Of a stretch of 64,000 bases of DNA, positions 8,973 through 17,622 are shown in pieces. Where the stretch lies: positions 1 through 64,000 of the forward strand of contig JAUYRZ010000131.1 of NCBI GenBank assembly GCA_030695565.1, written 5' to 3'. A program made the translations under genes and the position numbers. The notes under the pieces are model-generated. The model was not told the origin of the DNA. It did not search any database and saw nothing but the letters and a program-made list of their open reading frames with translations. Every line of letters begins with the position of its first letter. Positions within the stretch are counted from its first letter, which is position 1. Source of the stretch: Archangium sp. (lineage in GTDB: Bacteria; Myxococcota; Myxococcia; Myxococcales; Myxococcaceae).

Positions 8973-10280
8973 ATGCGCCTCTGGCTGGTGATGTCCGCCC
9001 TCCTCACTTCCGTTGCTGTCGCTGCCCCGAAGCCTTCCGTGGTGATCACCGGCCCTGCGCCGGTCACCAAGTGGGTCAGCAAGGAGCTCTCGAAGCGCTA
9101 CACGCCGAAGGTCCTCAAGACGGCGGTCTCGCCCATGCCCACGGCCAAAGAGGTGCGCGACGTCACCGCGCCTTCCCGGGCGGTCGCGCTGATCATCTGC
9201 CAGGCCTCGGGCCAGTTCGTCACCCTGCAGGTGCTCAACGGGGCCGACGGTACGCCGCTCGACACGGTGTCCCTCAAGGCGACCGCGAAGAAGCTGCCCC
9301 GGGCGATGCCCAAGCCGCAGCTCGCCGCGCTGATGTTCGCCATCGGCAGCGGCAAGGCGCCGGGCAAAGAAGCGCCGGTCGCGGCCGAGCCTGAGAAGAC
9401 CTCGCCCGAGGTGAGCAAGGTGAAGGACCCGGCCGAGGAGAAGAAGGAAGAGCCGAAGAAGGAGCTCGCCTCGAAGAGGAAGAAAGAAGAGCCGAGGGTG
9501 GAGCCCGAGCCTGCGGCCGAGGTGAGCGAGGAAGGGTCGACGCCCTCGACGCCGTCCGCGCACCCCGCGTTGCGCGCGTCGGTGGGTTTCGGCGGGTTCA
9601 ATCGAAGCTTCTCGTGGGCGGGTAACCCCAGCCCCTCGTTGGCCACCGCGAGCCAGCCCTTCTCGGGCGACATCTCGGTCGATGCGAGCTGGTACCCGGG
9701 CGCGCACTTCACCTCGAACTTCCTGGGCAACCTGGGCGTGTTCGTCACCGGCGACTTCGGCGTGGGCATGGTCTCGCGCGTTCAGGAGTCCCGCTTCGCG
9801 CACTCCGCCACGCGCATTCGGTTCGGCGGGTTGGTGCGACTGCCGCTCGGTGACCGGTTCGCGCTGCACGCGCACCTCGGTTACTCGCGCCATGAGCTGA
9901 CCACCTCGGCGGTGGCGGTGAATGACGGCAGCGCGCGGCCCAACATTCCCAACGTGCTGTTCAATGGCTTCCGGGGCGGGCTGGGCTTCCGGGTGCGGGT
10001 GTTCAGCACGGTCGAGCTCGATGGCCTGGGTGGGTTCCAGGCCGTGGCCGGCAAGGGCGAGCTGGGCAGCGAACGGTTCTTCCCTGCGGCGACGGCGCTG
10101 GCGGTCGATGTGGGGGGCGGCATCTCGGTGGGTCTGGCCGAGCACCTGCGCCTTCGTGCGGGCGTGGAGTGGCAGCGATACTTCGTGACCCTCAATCCCG
10201 CGGAGACGTCGACCTTCTTCGCGCAGACCGCGTCGGATCAGTACATCACCGCGGCGGCGAGCCTTCAGTGGTCGATGTGA
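8973..10280 (+). CDS. Exported protein with Lys/Glu-rich linker and barrel-like C-terminus
   Basis: 435 residues. A signal peptide (LVMSALLTSVAVAA) opens the protein. About residues 25-130 form a compact domain without a recognised family, residues 140-190 are a highly charged Lys/Glu/Pro linker, and residues 195-435 alternate hydrophobic and polar residues with many Gly, as in outer-membrane beta-barrels, ending near LQWSM. Likely periplasm-spanning and outer-membrane located. The gene stands alone between the DUF1517 gene and a LysR regulator on the same strand. No specific function can be assigned. Confidence 0.65.
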   Translation: MRLWLVMSALLTSVAVAAPKPSVVITGPAPVTKWVSKELSKRYTPKVLKTAVSPMPTAKEVRDVTAPSRAVALIICQASGQFVTLQVLNGADGTPLDTVSLKATAKKLPRAMPKPQLAALMFAIGSGKAPGKEAPVAAEPEKTSPEVSKVKDPAEEKKEEPKKELASKRKKEEPRVEPEPAAEVSEEGSTPSTPSAHPALRASVGFGGFNRSFSWAGNPSPSLATASQPFSGDISVDASWYPGAHFTSNFLGNLGVFVTGDFGVGMVSRVQESRFAHSATRIRFGGLVRLPLGDRFALHAHLGYSRHELTTSAVAVNDGSARPNIPNVLFNGFRGGLGFRVRVFSTVELDGLGGFQAVAGKGELGSERFFPAATALAVDVGGGISVGLAEHLRLRAGVEWQRYFVTLNPAETSTFFAQTASDQYITAAASLQWSM

Positions 10281-10381
10281 TGTGAGGTGAGTCACCTCTC
10301 CGTGCTCGCGGCGGGTTCACTTCACTTGCGCTAATACCTGAGCATCGCTAATAAAAAGCTCCCCATCGAGGAGTGAAACTC

Positions 10382-11272
10382 ATGCAGCTGGAATCGTTGA
10401 AGATGTTCGTCGACGTGGTCGAGACGGGTTCGTTCTCCCGTGCCGCGCAGCTCAACCACGTGACTCAATCCGCGGTCAGCCAACAGATTCGCGCCCTGGA
10501 AAACCGGTACGAGCAGCGGCTGTTGTCGCGCAGCGCCCGGCAGGTGACCCCCACCCCGGCGGGCGAACGGCTGTTCAGAGGTTGTAAGGAGATCCTCGCC
10601 CGGTTCTCGGAAGTCGAAGGCGAGATCCGCGAGCAGGCCACCGAGGTGTCGGGCACCTGCAACGTGTCGTGCATCTACTCGGTGGGTCTGCACGAGCTGC
10701 ACACCATTCAGAAGGAGCTGCTGCGCGCGCACCCGAAGGTGAACGTGCGGCTCGCCTACCGGCGCAGCGATCAGGTGTACGACGACGTGATTCTGGGTGC
10801 GGCCGACCTGGGGCTGGTGGCGTATCCCCAGCCGCGCGCGGGCGTGGACATCGTGCCGTTCCGCGAAGACAAGATGGCGCTGGTGCTGCCGCCAGGTCAT
10901 CCGCTGGCGAGCAAGGGCAAGGTGGCGATGACCGCCATTCCCGGGCTGCCGTTCATCGCGTTCGATCGCGAGGCGCCTTCCCGCAAGGGCATCGACAAGC
11001 TGTTCCGCGACAAGGGCCTCGAGCTCAACCCCACCATGGAGATGGACAACGTCGAGACCATCAAGCGCGCGGTCGAGCTGGGGCTGGGTGTGTCGGTGCT
11101 GCCGGTGCCCACGGTTCAGCGGGAAGTGGCCAGCGGTACGTTGGTGATCAAGGCGTTCAACGAGCCGGGGTTCACGCGGCCGATCGGCATCCTGGTGCGC
11201 AAGGGCAAGTACCTCTCGCGCGCGTCGCAGGCGGTGCTCGATTCGTTCAAGGTGACCCGCAGCGAAGACTGA
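10382..11272 (+). CDS. LysR family transcriptional regulator
   Basis: 296 residues, the usual LysR length. The N-terminal winged helix-turn-helix is clear (FVDVVETGSFSRAAQ, then TQSAVSQQIRALE). The C-terminal part is a substrate-binding LysR domain, with LGVSVLPVPTVQREV near its end, resembling the CysB/Cbl/HTH-type group. ATG 10382 is chosen because GAGGAG at 10368-10373 is 8 bases upstream; the GTG at 10373 overlaps that site. LysR genes often control a divergent neighbour, but here the neighbours are codirectional upstream and convergent downstream, so its targets are not obvious. Confidence 0.88.
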   Translation: MQLESLKMFVDVVETGSFSRAAQLNHVTQSAVSQQIRALENRYEQRLLSRSARQVTPTPAGERLFRGCKEILARFSEVEGEIREQATEVSGTCNVSCIYSVGLHELHTIQKELLRAHPKVNVRLAYRRSDQVYDDVILGAADLGLVAYPQPRAGVDIVPFREDKMALVLPPGHPLASKGKVAMTAIPGLPFIAFDREAPSRKGIDKLFRDKGLELNPTMEMDNVETIKRAVELGLGVSVLPVPTVQREVASGTLVIKAFNEPGFTRPIGILVRKGKYLSRASQAVLDSFKVTRSED

Positions 11273-11304
11273 GTGGAACTCCCCGCTCGAAGTGCCCGTC
11301 GCCC

Positions 11305-12756
11305 CTATTCAGGATCTTTCGGCTCGATCTCGCGCGCTTCTTTCTTCTCATCGAGCATGCGCTTGAACAGCTCCAGCAGCCGCTTCTCCGCATCGCCATC
11401 CGCGGTGCGCACGCCGGGCTGACACTCACACGACATCCGCCCGGTCATCGCATCACGCGCGTACGCGCACACACCCGGGCACTCCATCAGCGGGCTCTCC
11501 TCGAGCAGGCCCGGGCTCACGCTGGTGACGCCCTTGAAGGCCTCGCCTCCACACGCCGGCATGTTGTCGCCCAGCTTCTTCCAGGGAAAATGATGGTGCG
11601 TGCTCCGCCCGCGATCGCCCGGGGAGAACGTGATGCCCAGCCGGCAGGTGCCCGCGCCGCCAATCACGTCGAGTGACAACTGCGCCCCCGACGGCAGCGG
11701 CCGCCACACCGTCGCGGTGACGTCGATGCCATCACCCGAAGGCGTCGCGTGCAGCTCGAAACACGCCTCTTCGGAGACCTGCTCGCCGCGTTCGCACCGC
11801 GCCTGCGACCCCGAGACGAACACCCGCGGTCTGCGCAGCACCAGCACCGACGAGCCCACGTCGTACGTCATGTAGAAGCGGCTCCACGCATCGGCGCCGA
11901 GCAGGCCGTGCACGGCGTGCGGGGGCGCACCCGGCTCCACTTCCAGCGAGCCGACCGCCAGCCCGAAGCCCGGCGCGAACTCGAGCGAGTCCCAGGTGTA
12001 GCCATTGAGCTGCGAGAGCTCGGGCGGCAGCACCACGCCCTCCGGCAAGGTGAGGCCCTCGAGCAGCTCGAGGCCCGGCTTCATGCCACTTGCGCGCGCC
12101 CAGTCGTCGAACACGCGGCTGCGCGGCTCGCGCAACGAAAAGAGCATGGTGAGGTCGAAGTGTTCGGGGCCCTGGCGCACCCGAACGGGAATGAGCGGCC
12201 AGTCGAAACGAGACTCCCTGGTGAGGGCGAGCACCTGCGCGTCTTCACCGGAGGCCTCGGCTTCCGCGGCCCACTTCTCCCTCGATTGTGAGGGGCGGAA
12301 CTTCAGCGTTCGCGCGACCGGGTTGACCTCGAGGGCCAGCGCCTCGAGCTCAGGTGCGCCGAGCACCACCACACAGGTCTTGCCCGAAGCGACCGCGGCT
12401 TCGAAAACACGAAAACGGGTGGCGCCCACCTGCAGGCCGAAGACCCGCGCAACTGGAAACGTCTCATCGGGCCCGAACGCATCGGGCACCGAGACGCGCG
12501 CCACGAACGAGGGATCAGGCACACACTTCGAGGTGACGAAGCTGACCGGCTGCGAAGGGTCGAACGAAACCTCAGCGTCGAGCTCGTCGACCTGCCCCTT
12601 CACCGCGATGCGCGGCGCAGGTGACGAGAGCAGCGGGAACGACAGCCCGACCAGCGAGTCCACACCCGGAGGGCCGGTGACGCGGTGACAGCTGGAGAGG
12701 AGGAACACTGCGACGAGAAGGCGGGGCAGCACCGCCGCACTCTGACAGATGATCAC
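11305..12756 (-). CDS. Lipoprotein with retropepsin-like fold lacking the catalytic motif
   Basis: 483 residues, starting at GTG 12756 whose bases overlap the stop of the lolA-like gene. The lipoprotein signal ends in LLSSC at residue 23. The segment HGLLGADAWSRFYMTYD near residue 280 resembles the second half of retropepsin-type aspartic protease domains (GLLG.D.L..F...D). The usual DTG catalytic triplet is not evident in the first half, where FDPSQPVSFVTSKC stands in the equivalent place. It may therefore be a non-catalytic relative, which is inference. A Cys-containing C-terminal region follows. It is the last gene of the leftward obg-trmH-lolA cluster. Confidence 0.6.
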   Translation of the reverse strand: MIICQSAAVLPRLLVAVFLLSSCHRVTGPPGVDSLVGLSFPLLSSPAPRIAVKGQVDELDAEVSFDPSQPVSFVTSKCVPDPSFVARVSVPDAFGPDETFPVARVFGLQVGATRFRVFEAAVASGKTCVVVLGAPELEALALEVNPVARTLKFRPSQSREKWAAEAEASGEDAQVLALTRESRFDWPLIPVRVRQGPEHFDLTMLFSLREPRSRVFDDWARASGMKPGLELLEGLTLPEGVVLPPELSQLNGYTWDSLEFAPGFGLAVGSLEVEPGAPPHAVHGLLGADAWSRFYMTYDVGSSVLVLRRPRVFVSGSQARCERGEQVSEEACFELHATPSGDGIDVTATVWRPLPSGAQLSLDVIGGAGTCRLGITFSPGDRGRSTHHHFPWKKLGDNMPACGGEAFKGVTSVSPGLLEESPLMECPGVCAYARDAMTGRMSCECQPGVRTADGDAEKRLLELFKRMLDEKKEAREIEPKDPE

Positions 12757-13529
12757 TTGCCTGCGTCGAGGGTCACCCCAGCATCTCTACCGGGCACGGT
12801 CATCTGGCCGCCGGTGAGAAAGTCCTGCACCTGGGTGCCCGGCGGCGGCATCAGCTTGAAGTGCGACTCGTTGATGCCCACGTTGGTGGTCAGCTTGAGG
12901 AAGCTGATCGCGTTCTCGCTGCCGTCGGGATCGATGACGGTGCTCTTGATCACCATGGCCGACTTCTCGTCGACCTCGAGCAGGATGCGCTTGAAGCGGG
13001 GGTCGGCCACCAGGGGCGTCAGCTCGAGCTGCGTACCGGTGCACTTCGGGCACGCCTTCTTCACGATGGAGAACTCGTTCTCCAGCTTGCCCACGCCGAA
13101 CAGAAAGGTGACCGAAGCCGAGAGCTGGTTGGTGTTCATCGCCGCGCGGGTGATCAACTTCGCTTCGGGGTCGTGCGCGAACACGCGATCACCGGCGAGC
13201 ACGAAGGTCTTGGGGGAAGGCTTCAAGTACTCCCAGCGCATCAGCGCCGGCTTCTTGAAGGTCACCGTGCCGCTGGAGGTCTGGGTGCGCTTGAAGGCCT
13301 TGTAGAAATACTCCTGCTTGAAGTCGGCGGTGAAGTCCTGGGTCTTCTCGTAGAAGGACTGCACGCGATCGACGAGCGCCTTCACGTCGGGCGCGAGGTC
13401 GGCTTTCTTCACCGGAACACCGGCATCGGTGCTCGACGTCACGCCCGCGTCAGCGACGGGCTTCACGCTGCCCGCGTCGACCGGAGCAACAGCCATCAGG
13501 AACGCAGCCATCCAGGGGGTGAGCATCAT
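12753..13529 (-). CDS. LolA-like outer-membrane lipoprotein carrier protein
   Basis: 258 residues from ATG 13529 (a second ATG at 13526 is equally placed behind AGAGGA). A signal peptide is followed by a DAG-rich stretch and then a LolA-like domain: VQSFYEKTQDFTADFKQEY, then SGTVTFKKPALMRWEY and TFVLAGDRVFAHDPE. LolA shuttles lipoproteins through the periplasm to the outer membrane. Two Cys in a CPKC motif are unusual. The C-terminus again carries DAG repeats. It starts 36 bases after the trmH-like gene and is coupled to the lipoprotein gene downstream, whose product could be related cargo. Confidence 0.8.
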   Translation of the reverse strand: MMLTPWMAAFLMAVAPVDAGSVKPVADAGVTSSTDAGVPVKKADLAPDVKALVDRVQSFYEKTQDFTADFKQEYFYKAFKRTQTSSGTVTFKKPALMRWEYLKPSPKTFVLAGDRVFAHDPEAKLITRAAMNTNQLSASVTFLFGVGKLENEFSIVKKACPKCTGTQLELTPLVADPRFKRILLEVDEKSAMVIKSTVIDPDGSENAISFLKLTTNVGINESHFKLMPPPGTQVQDFLTGGQMTVPGRDAGVTLDAGK

Positions 13530-13564
13530 GATTTCCTCTGACGGAGCGAGCCCGCCGGCCTTCA

Positions 13565-14236
13565 TCACTGGTTGCGGTAGACACGGCCGCGCTGCTTGAC
13601 CGAAAGGTACGAGAACTGCTCGGTCAACGCGGTCTTTTCCTCGACCGACAGATCGCCCTGGGCGCCCAGGTGCTCCAACCGCCACGACACCGCGCGGGTG
13701 ACGCAGGCACTGGCGGCCGCGGAGATATTCATACTCTGGCTAAATCCCCTCATGGGGATCCAGAACGTCCCGTCTGAATGGGCGAGCACTTCATCGGAGA
13801 CGCCGAAGCGCTCGTTGCCCAGCACCATGGCGATCTTCTCGTCGAACTTGAGCTCGAAGAGGCTGGTCGCTCCCGGGCGAATGGCCGAAGCCATCACCCG
13901 GTAGCCCTTCTTCTTGAGGGCCAAAGCGCAGGTCTTGAAGTCTTTGTACACGTGCAGGTCGAGCCACTTGTCGCAGCCCTGGGTCACCTTCGAGTTCGGC
14001 GCGAACTTCGCGTCGGGGTTTCGAATGACGTGCACGTCTTGGAGCCCCATGCCTTCACAGGTGCGGAGCACCGCGGCCATGTTGAAGGTGTCTTCGAGGC
14101 GATCGAGCACCACGGTGACGTTGCGGGTGCGGCCTGCCACCACGCTCTCGATGCGCTCCCGCCGGGGGGCGAGGAGCAGATCAGCCGGGAGCGGTTTGCC
14201 TTCGGCGGGCTCGTATTTCGGGCCACCGCCAACCAT
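13565..14236 (-). CDS. trmH: TrmH family tRNA/rRNA 2'-O-methyltransferase
   Basis: 223 residues, near the size of TrmH (tRNA Gm18 methyltransferase). SPOUT-family motifs are visible: VVLDRLEDTFNMAAVLRTCE, then AMVLGNERFGVSDEVL, and IPMRGFSQSMNISAAAS, which form the knotted SAM-binding site. The protein should use SAM to methylate a ribose in tRNA; an rRNA target cannot be excluded. Its start shares one base with the obg stop (TGATG), so it is translationally coupled to that gene. Confidence 0.85.
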   Translation of the reverse strand: MVGGGPKYEPAEGKPLPADLLLAPRRERIESVVAGRTRNVTVVLDRLEDTFNMAAVLRTCEGMGLQDVHVIRNPDAKFAPNSKVTQGCDKWLDLHVYKDFKTCALALKKKGYRVMASAIRPGATSLFELKFDEKIAMVLGNERFGVSDEVLAHSDGTFWIPMRGFSQSMNISAAASACVTRAVSWRLEHLGAQGDLSVEEKTALTEQFSYLSVKQRGRVYRNQ

Positions 14237-15522
14237 CAGCGGCTCTTCCGCTTGGTCAGCTTCTTCTTGTCGTGCTTGAGCTGACGCAGCGCCTTCGCGT
14301 CGATCTGCTTGATGCTGGCGGCCTTCCCGCCTTTCTTCATCGGCGCAGACTTCTCGAGCGCGGACTTCTTGGTCGGCTTCTTCGCCGCGACCACCTTCTT
14401 GGGGGCCACCTTCTTCTTGGCGGGCGCACGCTTGGGCCGGGAGGCCTTGGCGGTGGTGGTCTCGTTGGCAACACCTTCGGTGAGCAGGTGGCGGCCCTTG
14501 AGGCGCACCTTGTGCTCTTCGTTGGCGAACAGAATCCGCGCGCAGGCATCGAGCACGGCCTGGGCGCCTTCACCCGTCGCGCCCGACAGCTCGAACACCT
14601 TCACGTTGCGCTTGGCCATCGCCTCGGCGAACGCGGGCAGCGCTTCGCGGGCGTGGGGCAGGTCGAGCTTGTTGGCCACCACGATCTGCGGCTTGTCGGC
14701 CAGCAGCGCGCTGTACTTCTCGAGCTCGCGGTTGAGGATGTCGAAGTCTTTGACCGGCGAGCGACCTTCGTCGGCGGCGCTCAGGTCGACCAGGTGAATG
14801 AGCACCCGGCAACGCTCGACGTGACGCAGGAACTGGAGCCCCAGCCCGTGGCCATCGCTGGCGCCTTCGATGAGACCGGGAATGTCGGCCACCACGAAGC
14901 TGCGGCGCTCGCGGTAGTCGACCACGCCCAGGTTCGGCACCAGGGTGGTGAAGGGGTAGTCGGCCACCTTCGGGCGCGCGGCCGAGATGCGGCTGATGAA
15001 GGTGCTCTTGCCCGCGTTGGGGAAGCCCAGCAGGCCCACGTCGGCCAGCAGCTTGAGCTCGAGCATGAGCTTGCGCTCCTGCCCCAGGGTGCCTTCTTTG
15101 GCGAAACGCGGGGTCTGCCGGGTGGCGGTGGCAAAGTTCATGTTGCCCCAACCACCGCTGCCGCCCTTCGCGACCACCCAGAGCTCGCCTGGGGTCGAGA
15201 GATCCTTGAGCAGCTCACCGGTCTCGTCGTCGCGCACCAGGGTGCCGAGCGGAACCTTGATGGTGGTGTCCTCACCGGCCCGGCCGTTCATGTCGCTGCC
15301 CATGCCGTGAGCGCCGGAGCGCGCCTCGTGACGTGACGAGAAGCGGAAGTCGAGCAAGGTGGTCAGCTGCGGGTCGGCCTCGAAGATGATCGAGCCACCA
15401 TCGCCGCCGTCGCCGCCGGAGGGGCCGCCCTTGTCGATGTACTTTTCGCGATGAAAGGCCACGGCGCCGTTACCGCCATTGCCGCCCTTGACGAAGATTT
15501 GAACTTGATCGACGAATTTCAT
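14236..15522 (-). CDS. obgE: Ribosome-associated GTPase Obg/CgtA
   Basis: 428 residues. The glycine-rich Obg fold begins MKFVDQVQIFVKGGNGGNG. The GTPase domain follows with GFPNAGKST near residue 165, DIPGLIEGA (G3) and NKLD (G4). Obg binds the 50S subunit and supports ribosome assembly and stress responses. Instead of the C-terminal OCT domain of many homologues there is a Lys/Ala/Pro-rich tail of about 80 residues (repeated KK with APAKKKVAPKK). Position downstream of rplU-rpmA is the conserved bacterial arrangement. Confidence 0.95.
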   Translation of the reverse strand: MKFVDQVQIFVKGGNGGNGAVAFHREKYIDKGGPSGGDGGDGGSIIFEADPQLTTLLDFRFSSRHEARSGAHGMGSDMNGRAGEDTTIKVPLGTLVRDDETGELLKDLSTPGELWVVAKGGSGGWGNMNFATATRQTPRFAKEGTLGQERKLMLELKLLADVGLLGFPNAGKSTFISRISAARPKVADYPFTTLVPNLGVVDYRERRSFVVADIPGLIEGASDGHGLGLQFLRHVERCRVLIHLVDLSAADEGRSPVKDFDILNRELEKYSALLADKPQIVVANKLDLPHAREALPAFAEAMAKRNVKVFELSGATGEGAQAVLDACARILFANEEHKVRLKGRHLLTEGVANETTTAKASRPKRAPAKKKVAPKKVVAAKKPTKKSALEKSAPMKKGGKAASIKQIDAKALRQLKHDKKKLTKRKSR

Positions 15523-15575
15523 GACCTGAACCGTTCGCGGCCGAGAAAGAGCTCAGGTCGCTTGAAATGGAAACA

Positions 15576-15602
15576 GGCGCTCGAGTCCGGAGACTCGGCG
15601 CC
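15576..15602 (-). terminator. Hairpin after rpmA, possible terminator or attenuator
   Basis: GGCGC (15576-15580) pairs with GCGCC (15598-15602) and CGAGTC (15582-15587) with GACTCG (15592-15597), with a 4-base loop and one bulge. On the leftward transcript it lies just after the rpmA stop and is followed by TGTTTCC, so it could end or reduce transcription before obg. Confidence 0.55.
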
Positions 15603-15624
15603 CGTTTACCGAAGAACTGCGAAA

Positions 15625-15906
15625 TCAGCTCGCGGCGGCAGCGGTCGCAGCGGCGACCGGGTAGACCGAGACCTTCTTGCGGTCGCGGTCGTAGCGCTCG
15701 AACTTCACAACGCCGTCGATGGTCGCGAACAGGGTGAAGTCGCGACCCTTCTTGACGTTGGTGCCCGGGTGAATCTTGGTGCCGACCTGGCGAACGATGA
15801 TCGAGCCGGCCGTGATCTCCTGGCCGCCGTACACCTTCGTTCCACGTCGCTGTGAGTTCGAATCACGACCGTTGCGTGATGAACCTTGTCCCTTTTTATG
15901 AGCCAT
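15625..15906 (-). CDS. rpmA: 50S ribosomal protein L27
   Basis: 93 residues. The N-terminus [18 protein letters not shown] is the conserved L27 tail that reaches the peptidyl-transferase centre, without the cleavable extension found in Firmicutes. The core [19 protein letters not shown] and HPGTNV are diagnostic. The C-terminus ends in an Ala-rich tail. It follows rplU by 15 bases, the usual rplU-rpmA-obg order. Confidence 0.97.
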   Translation of the reverse strand: MAHKKGQGSSRNGRDSNSQRRGTKVYGGQEITAGSIIVRQVGTKIHPGTNVKKGRDFTLFATIDGVVKFERYDRDRKKVSVYPVAAATAAAAS

Positions 15907-15921
15907 GGCTGGTTGGTTCCT

Positions 15922-16230
15922 TTAGGCCGAGATCGAGGTGATCTTCACCTCGGTGAAAGGCTGACGGTGCCCGCGCAGGCGGGTCCATCCTTCCTTTTCT
16001 TTGCGGAAGTGCAGCACGCGACGGGCCTTGGCCTGGCGGAGGATCTTCCCCACCACCTTGGCGCCCGAGAGGGTCGGTTTCCCGACCTTCACGGCTTCGG
16101 TCCCGCCGATCATGAGCACTTCGTCGAACTTCACCTCAGCGCCAGAGTCGCCTCCGACCTTCTCAATGCGGAGAACGTCGCCTTCGGCGACCCTGTACTG
16201 TTTGCCACCTGTTCGGATGACGGCGTACAT
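15922..16230 (-). CDS. rplU: 50S ribosomal protein L21
   Basis: 102 residues from ATG 16230, matching the family length of about 103 and its start [14 protein letters not shown]. The ending [13 protein letters not shown] is typical. An in-frame extension to 16311 has no family match and is rejected. It binds 23S rRNA in the large subunit. The promoter-like elements at 16300-16328 lie upstream, so rplU probably starts the rplU-rpmA(-obg) transcript. Confidence 0.97.
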   Translation of the reverse strand: MYAVIRTGGKQYRVAEGDVLRIEKVGGDSGAEVKFDEVLMIGGTEAVKVGKPTLSGAKVVGKILRQAKARRVLHFRKEKEGWTRLRGHRQPFTEVKITSISA

Positions 16231-16299
16231 CGTTGTAACCTCGCGGGTTAATTCAAGAAACGTTCCGGGGCTCCGATTTGGAGTTCGGAAAGGACGGCC

Positions 16300-16328
16300 G
16301 CCATAAGCCAATCCCCCTCCCCGGTCAA
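16300..16328 (-). promoter_or_regulatory. Sigma70-like promoter for rplU-rpmA
   Basis: Read on the minus strand, TTGACC (16328-16323) and TATGGC (16305-16300) are separated by 17 bases, close to the sigma70 consensus spacing. It sits 70 bases upstream of the rplU start. The -35 overlaps a small perfect hairpin (CCGGTC/GACCGG, 16321-16335). Confidence 0.45.
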
Positions 16329-16347
16329 GGACCGGCGTGCCACTGGA

Positions 16348-16959
16348 TCAGGGTTCTTCCATCCACTTGCGCAAAGCGGGCACGGTTTTCGAGCTCCAGC
16401 TCTTGCCGGAGCGCTCTTTCACGAAGGCCGCCACCAGTGCATCCGCCACCTTGGAGGCGCGGGTGGCCAGCTCGAGGCGCTCGGAGAGTTTGTCGTCCTC
16501 TTCCTCCTGAAGCAGCGCGGGGAGCTTGGCGGATCGGATGTCGAAGAACTCGGCGTCGATGGTGAAGTCGTAGACCTGCTCGCCCCAGGTGAGCTGGATC
16601 TTCGCGGTGTGCACCAGCAGGCCCTTGGCCATCGCGTGCTTCACGAGCTTGGCGTACGGCGCGGTGACGCCTTTGACCTGAATCTCGGTCACGTCGCCTG
16701 CCGCGGCGCGCAGGGTGGCTTTGCCGTTGAACACCACGTTGACCGGAAGGTCGTCGACGTTGAGCACCGCGTCGGTCGACTCGCTCTTCCACAACAACCA
16801 GGTCAGGCACTCGCGGCCCAGCCAGGTGCGGCCGCGCAGCAGGGCCTCTTGCGCCTTGGCGAGCTCCTTTTGCGACTCGTCCTTCTCTTCTTCGACGGCC
16901 GCGCCATCGACACCCACTTCACCACGGGCGAACGCGCGTTCTTCTTTCTTGCTGGCCAT
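16348..16959 (-). CDS. rdgC: RdgC C-terminal half, separate gene
   Basis: 203 residues from ATG 16959, which shares one base with the stop of the preceding gene (TAATG). The middle shows ECLTWLLWKSES, then TLRAAAGDVTEIQVKG and LTWGEQVYDFTID, and the end IRSAKLPALLQEEE. This order resembles the C-terminal half of RdgC, where a hydrophobic helix and a beta-sheet region follow the same pattern. RdgC is a ring-shaped DNA-binding protein linked to recombination. An earlier in-frame start to 17274 is rejected because it lies inside the N-half gene. The assignment is by pattern and context, not by database search. Confidence 0.6.
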   Translation of the reverse strand: MASKKEERAFARGEVGVDGAAVEEEKDESQKELAKAQEALLRGRTWLGRECLTWLLWKSESTDAVLNVDDLPVNVVFNGKATLRAAAGDVTEIQVKGVTAPYAKLVKHAMAKGLLVHTAKIQLTWGEQVYDFTIDAEFFDIRSAKLPALLQEEEDDKLSERLELATRASKVADALVAAFVKERSGKSWSSKTVPALRKWMEEP

Positions 16960-17564
16960 TAGCTCGCCTCGGGAAACAGTTCTTTGGTGGGGGTCAGCGC
17001 ATCGAGCGCACCGGCCGCGAGGAACGCCGCGGGCACCCGGGGGATGAGCTTCACTTCGAGGGTCGACTCGAGCACGGCCTGCGCTTCTTCGACCACGGTG
17101 CGCGAGGTGGCCCAGACGAAGACGTCGCGCGAGGTGAGATCGAAGCTGAGCTCGAACACCTTGATGACCGGCGCCTGCTTGGCGCGCAGGGTCTTCTTGA
17201 GCGCGTCTTTCTGCTCTGACTTTTCCCGGCGGCCGGGGGCGCGCGCGTTCTTCTTCTCGAAGGCCTGGCTCCACTCGAGCATGCCGACACGCAGCGCGCT
17301 GGTGGGCACCTTGAGGCGATCGACGCGCCAGGCAAACAACGCGTGCAGGCCGTGAAAGAGCGCGCCCGCGGAGAACTCGGTGGAGTCGTTCTGCTCGAGC
17401 TCCACGAAGCCCGCAGCGCGTTCGTCGTCACTCTTGGGATCGATGGGCTCGAAGCCCGCCTTGCCCAGGCCCTTCTGCAACCAGCGCTTCACGTCTTTGT
17501 CTTTGGGAACGGCGCCTTCCATTCGGAAGCGCGCAAGATTTACGGAACCACGGCGAATCGGCAT
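16959..17564 (-). CDS. rdgC: RdgC N-terminal half, separate gene
   Basis: 201 residues from ATG 17564; an upstream in-frame extension to 17666 is without family resemblance. Segments such as SVNLARFRMEG, WLQKGLGKAGFEPI, and FELSFDLTSRDVFVWATS follow the order seen in the N-terminal part of RdgC (E. coli protein about 303 residues). It ends at TAA, and the next gene starts within that stop. In many bacteria RdgC is one protein; here the two halves appear as coupled genes of about 200 residues each. Confidence 0.6.
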   Translation of the reverse strand: MPIRRGSVNLARFRMEGAVPKDKDVKRWLQKGLGKAGFEPIDPKSDDERAAGFVELEQNDSTEFSAGALFHGLHALFAWRVDRLKVPTSALRVGMLEWSQAFEKKNARAPGRREKSEQKDALKKTLRAKQAPVIKVFELSFDLTSRDVFVWATSRTVVEEAQAVLESTLEVKLIPRVPAAFLAAGALDALTPTKELFPEAS

Positions 17565-17622
17565 GGCGGCCTCATCGTCTTCGCTCTGCACCCGGTCAAG
17601 GCTTTTGGGGCATAAGCGGGGC

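Noticed and set aside
16321-16335. CCGGTC/GACCGG hairpin as a terminator for rdgC
   Set aside because: No T-run in the reading direction, and it overlaps the better-supported rplU promoter -35.
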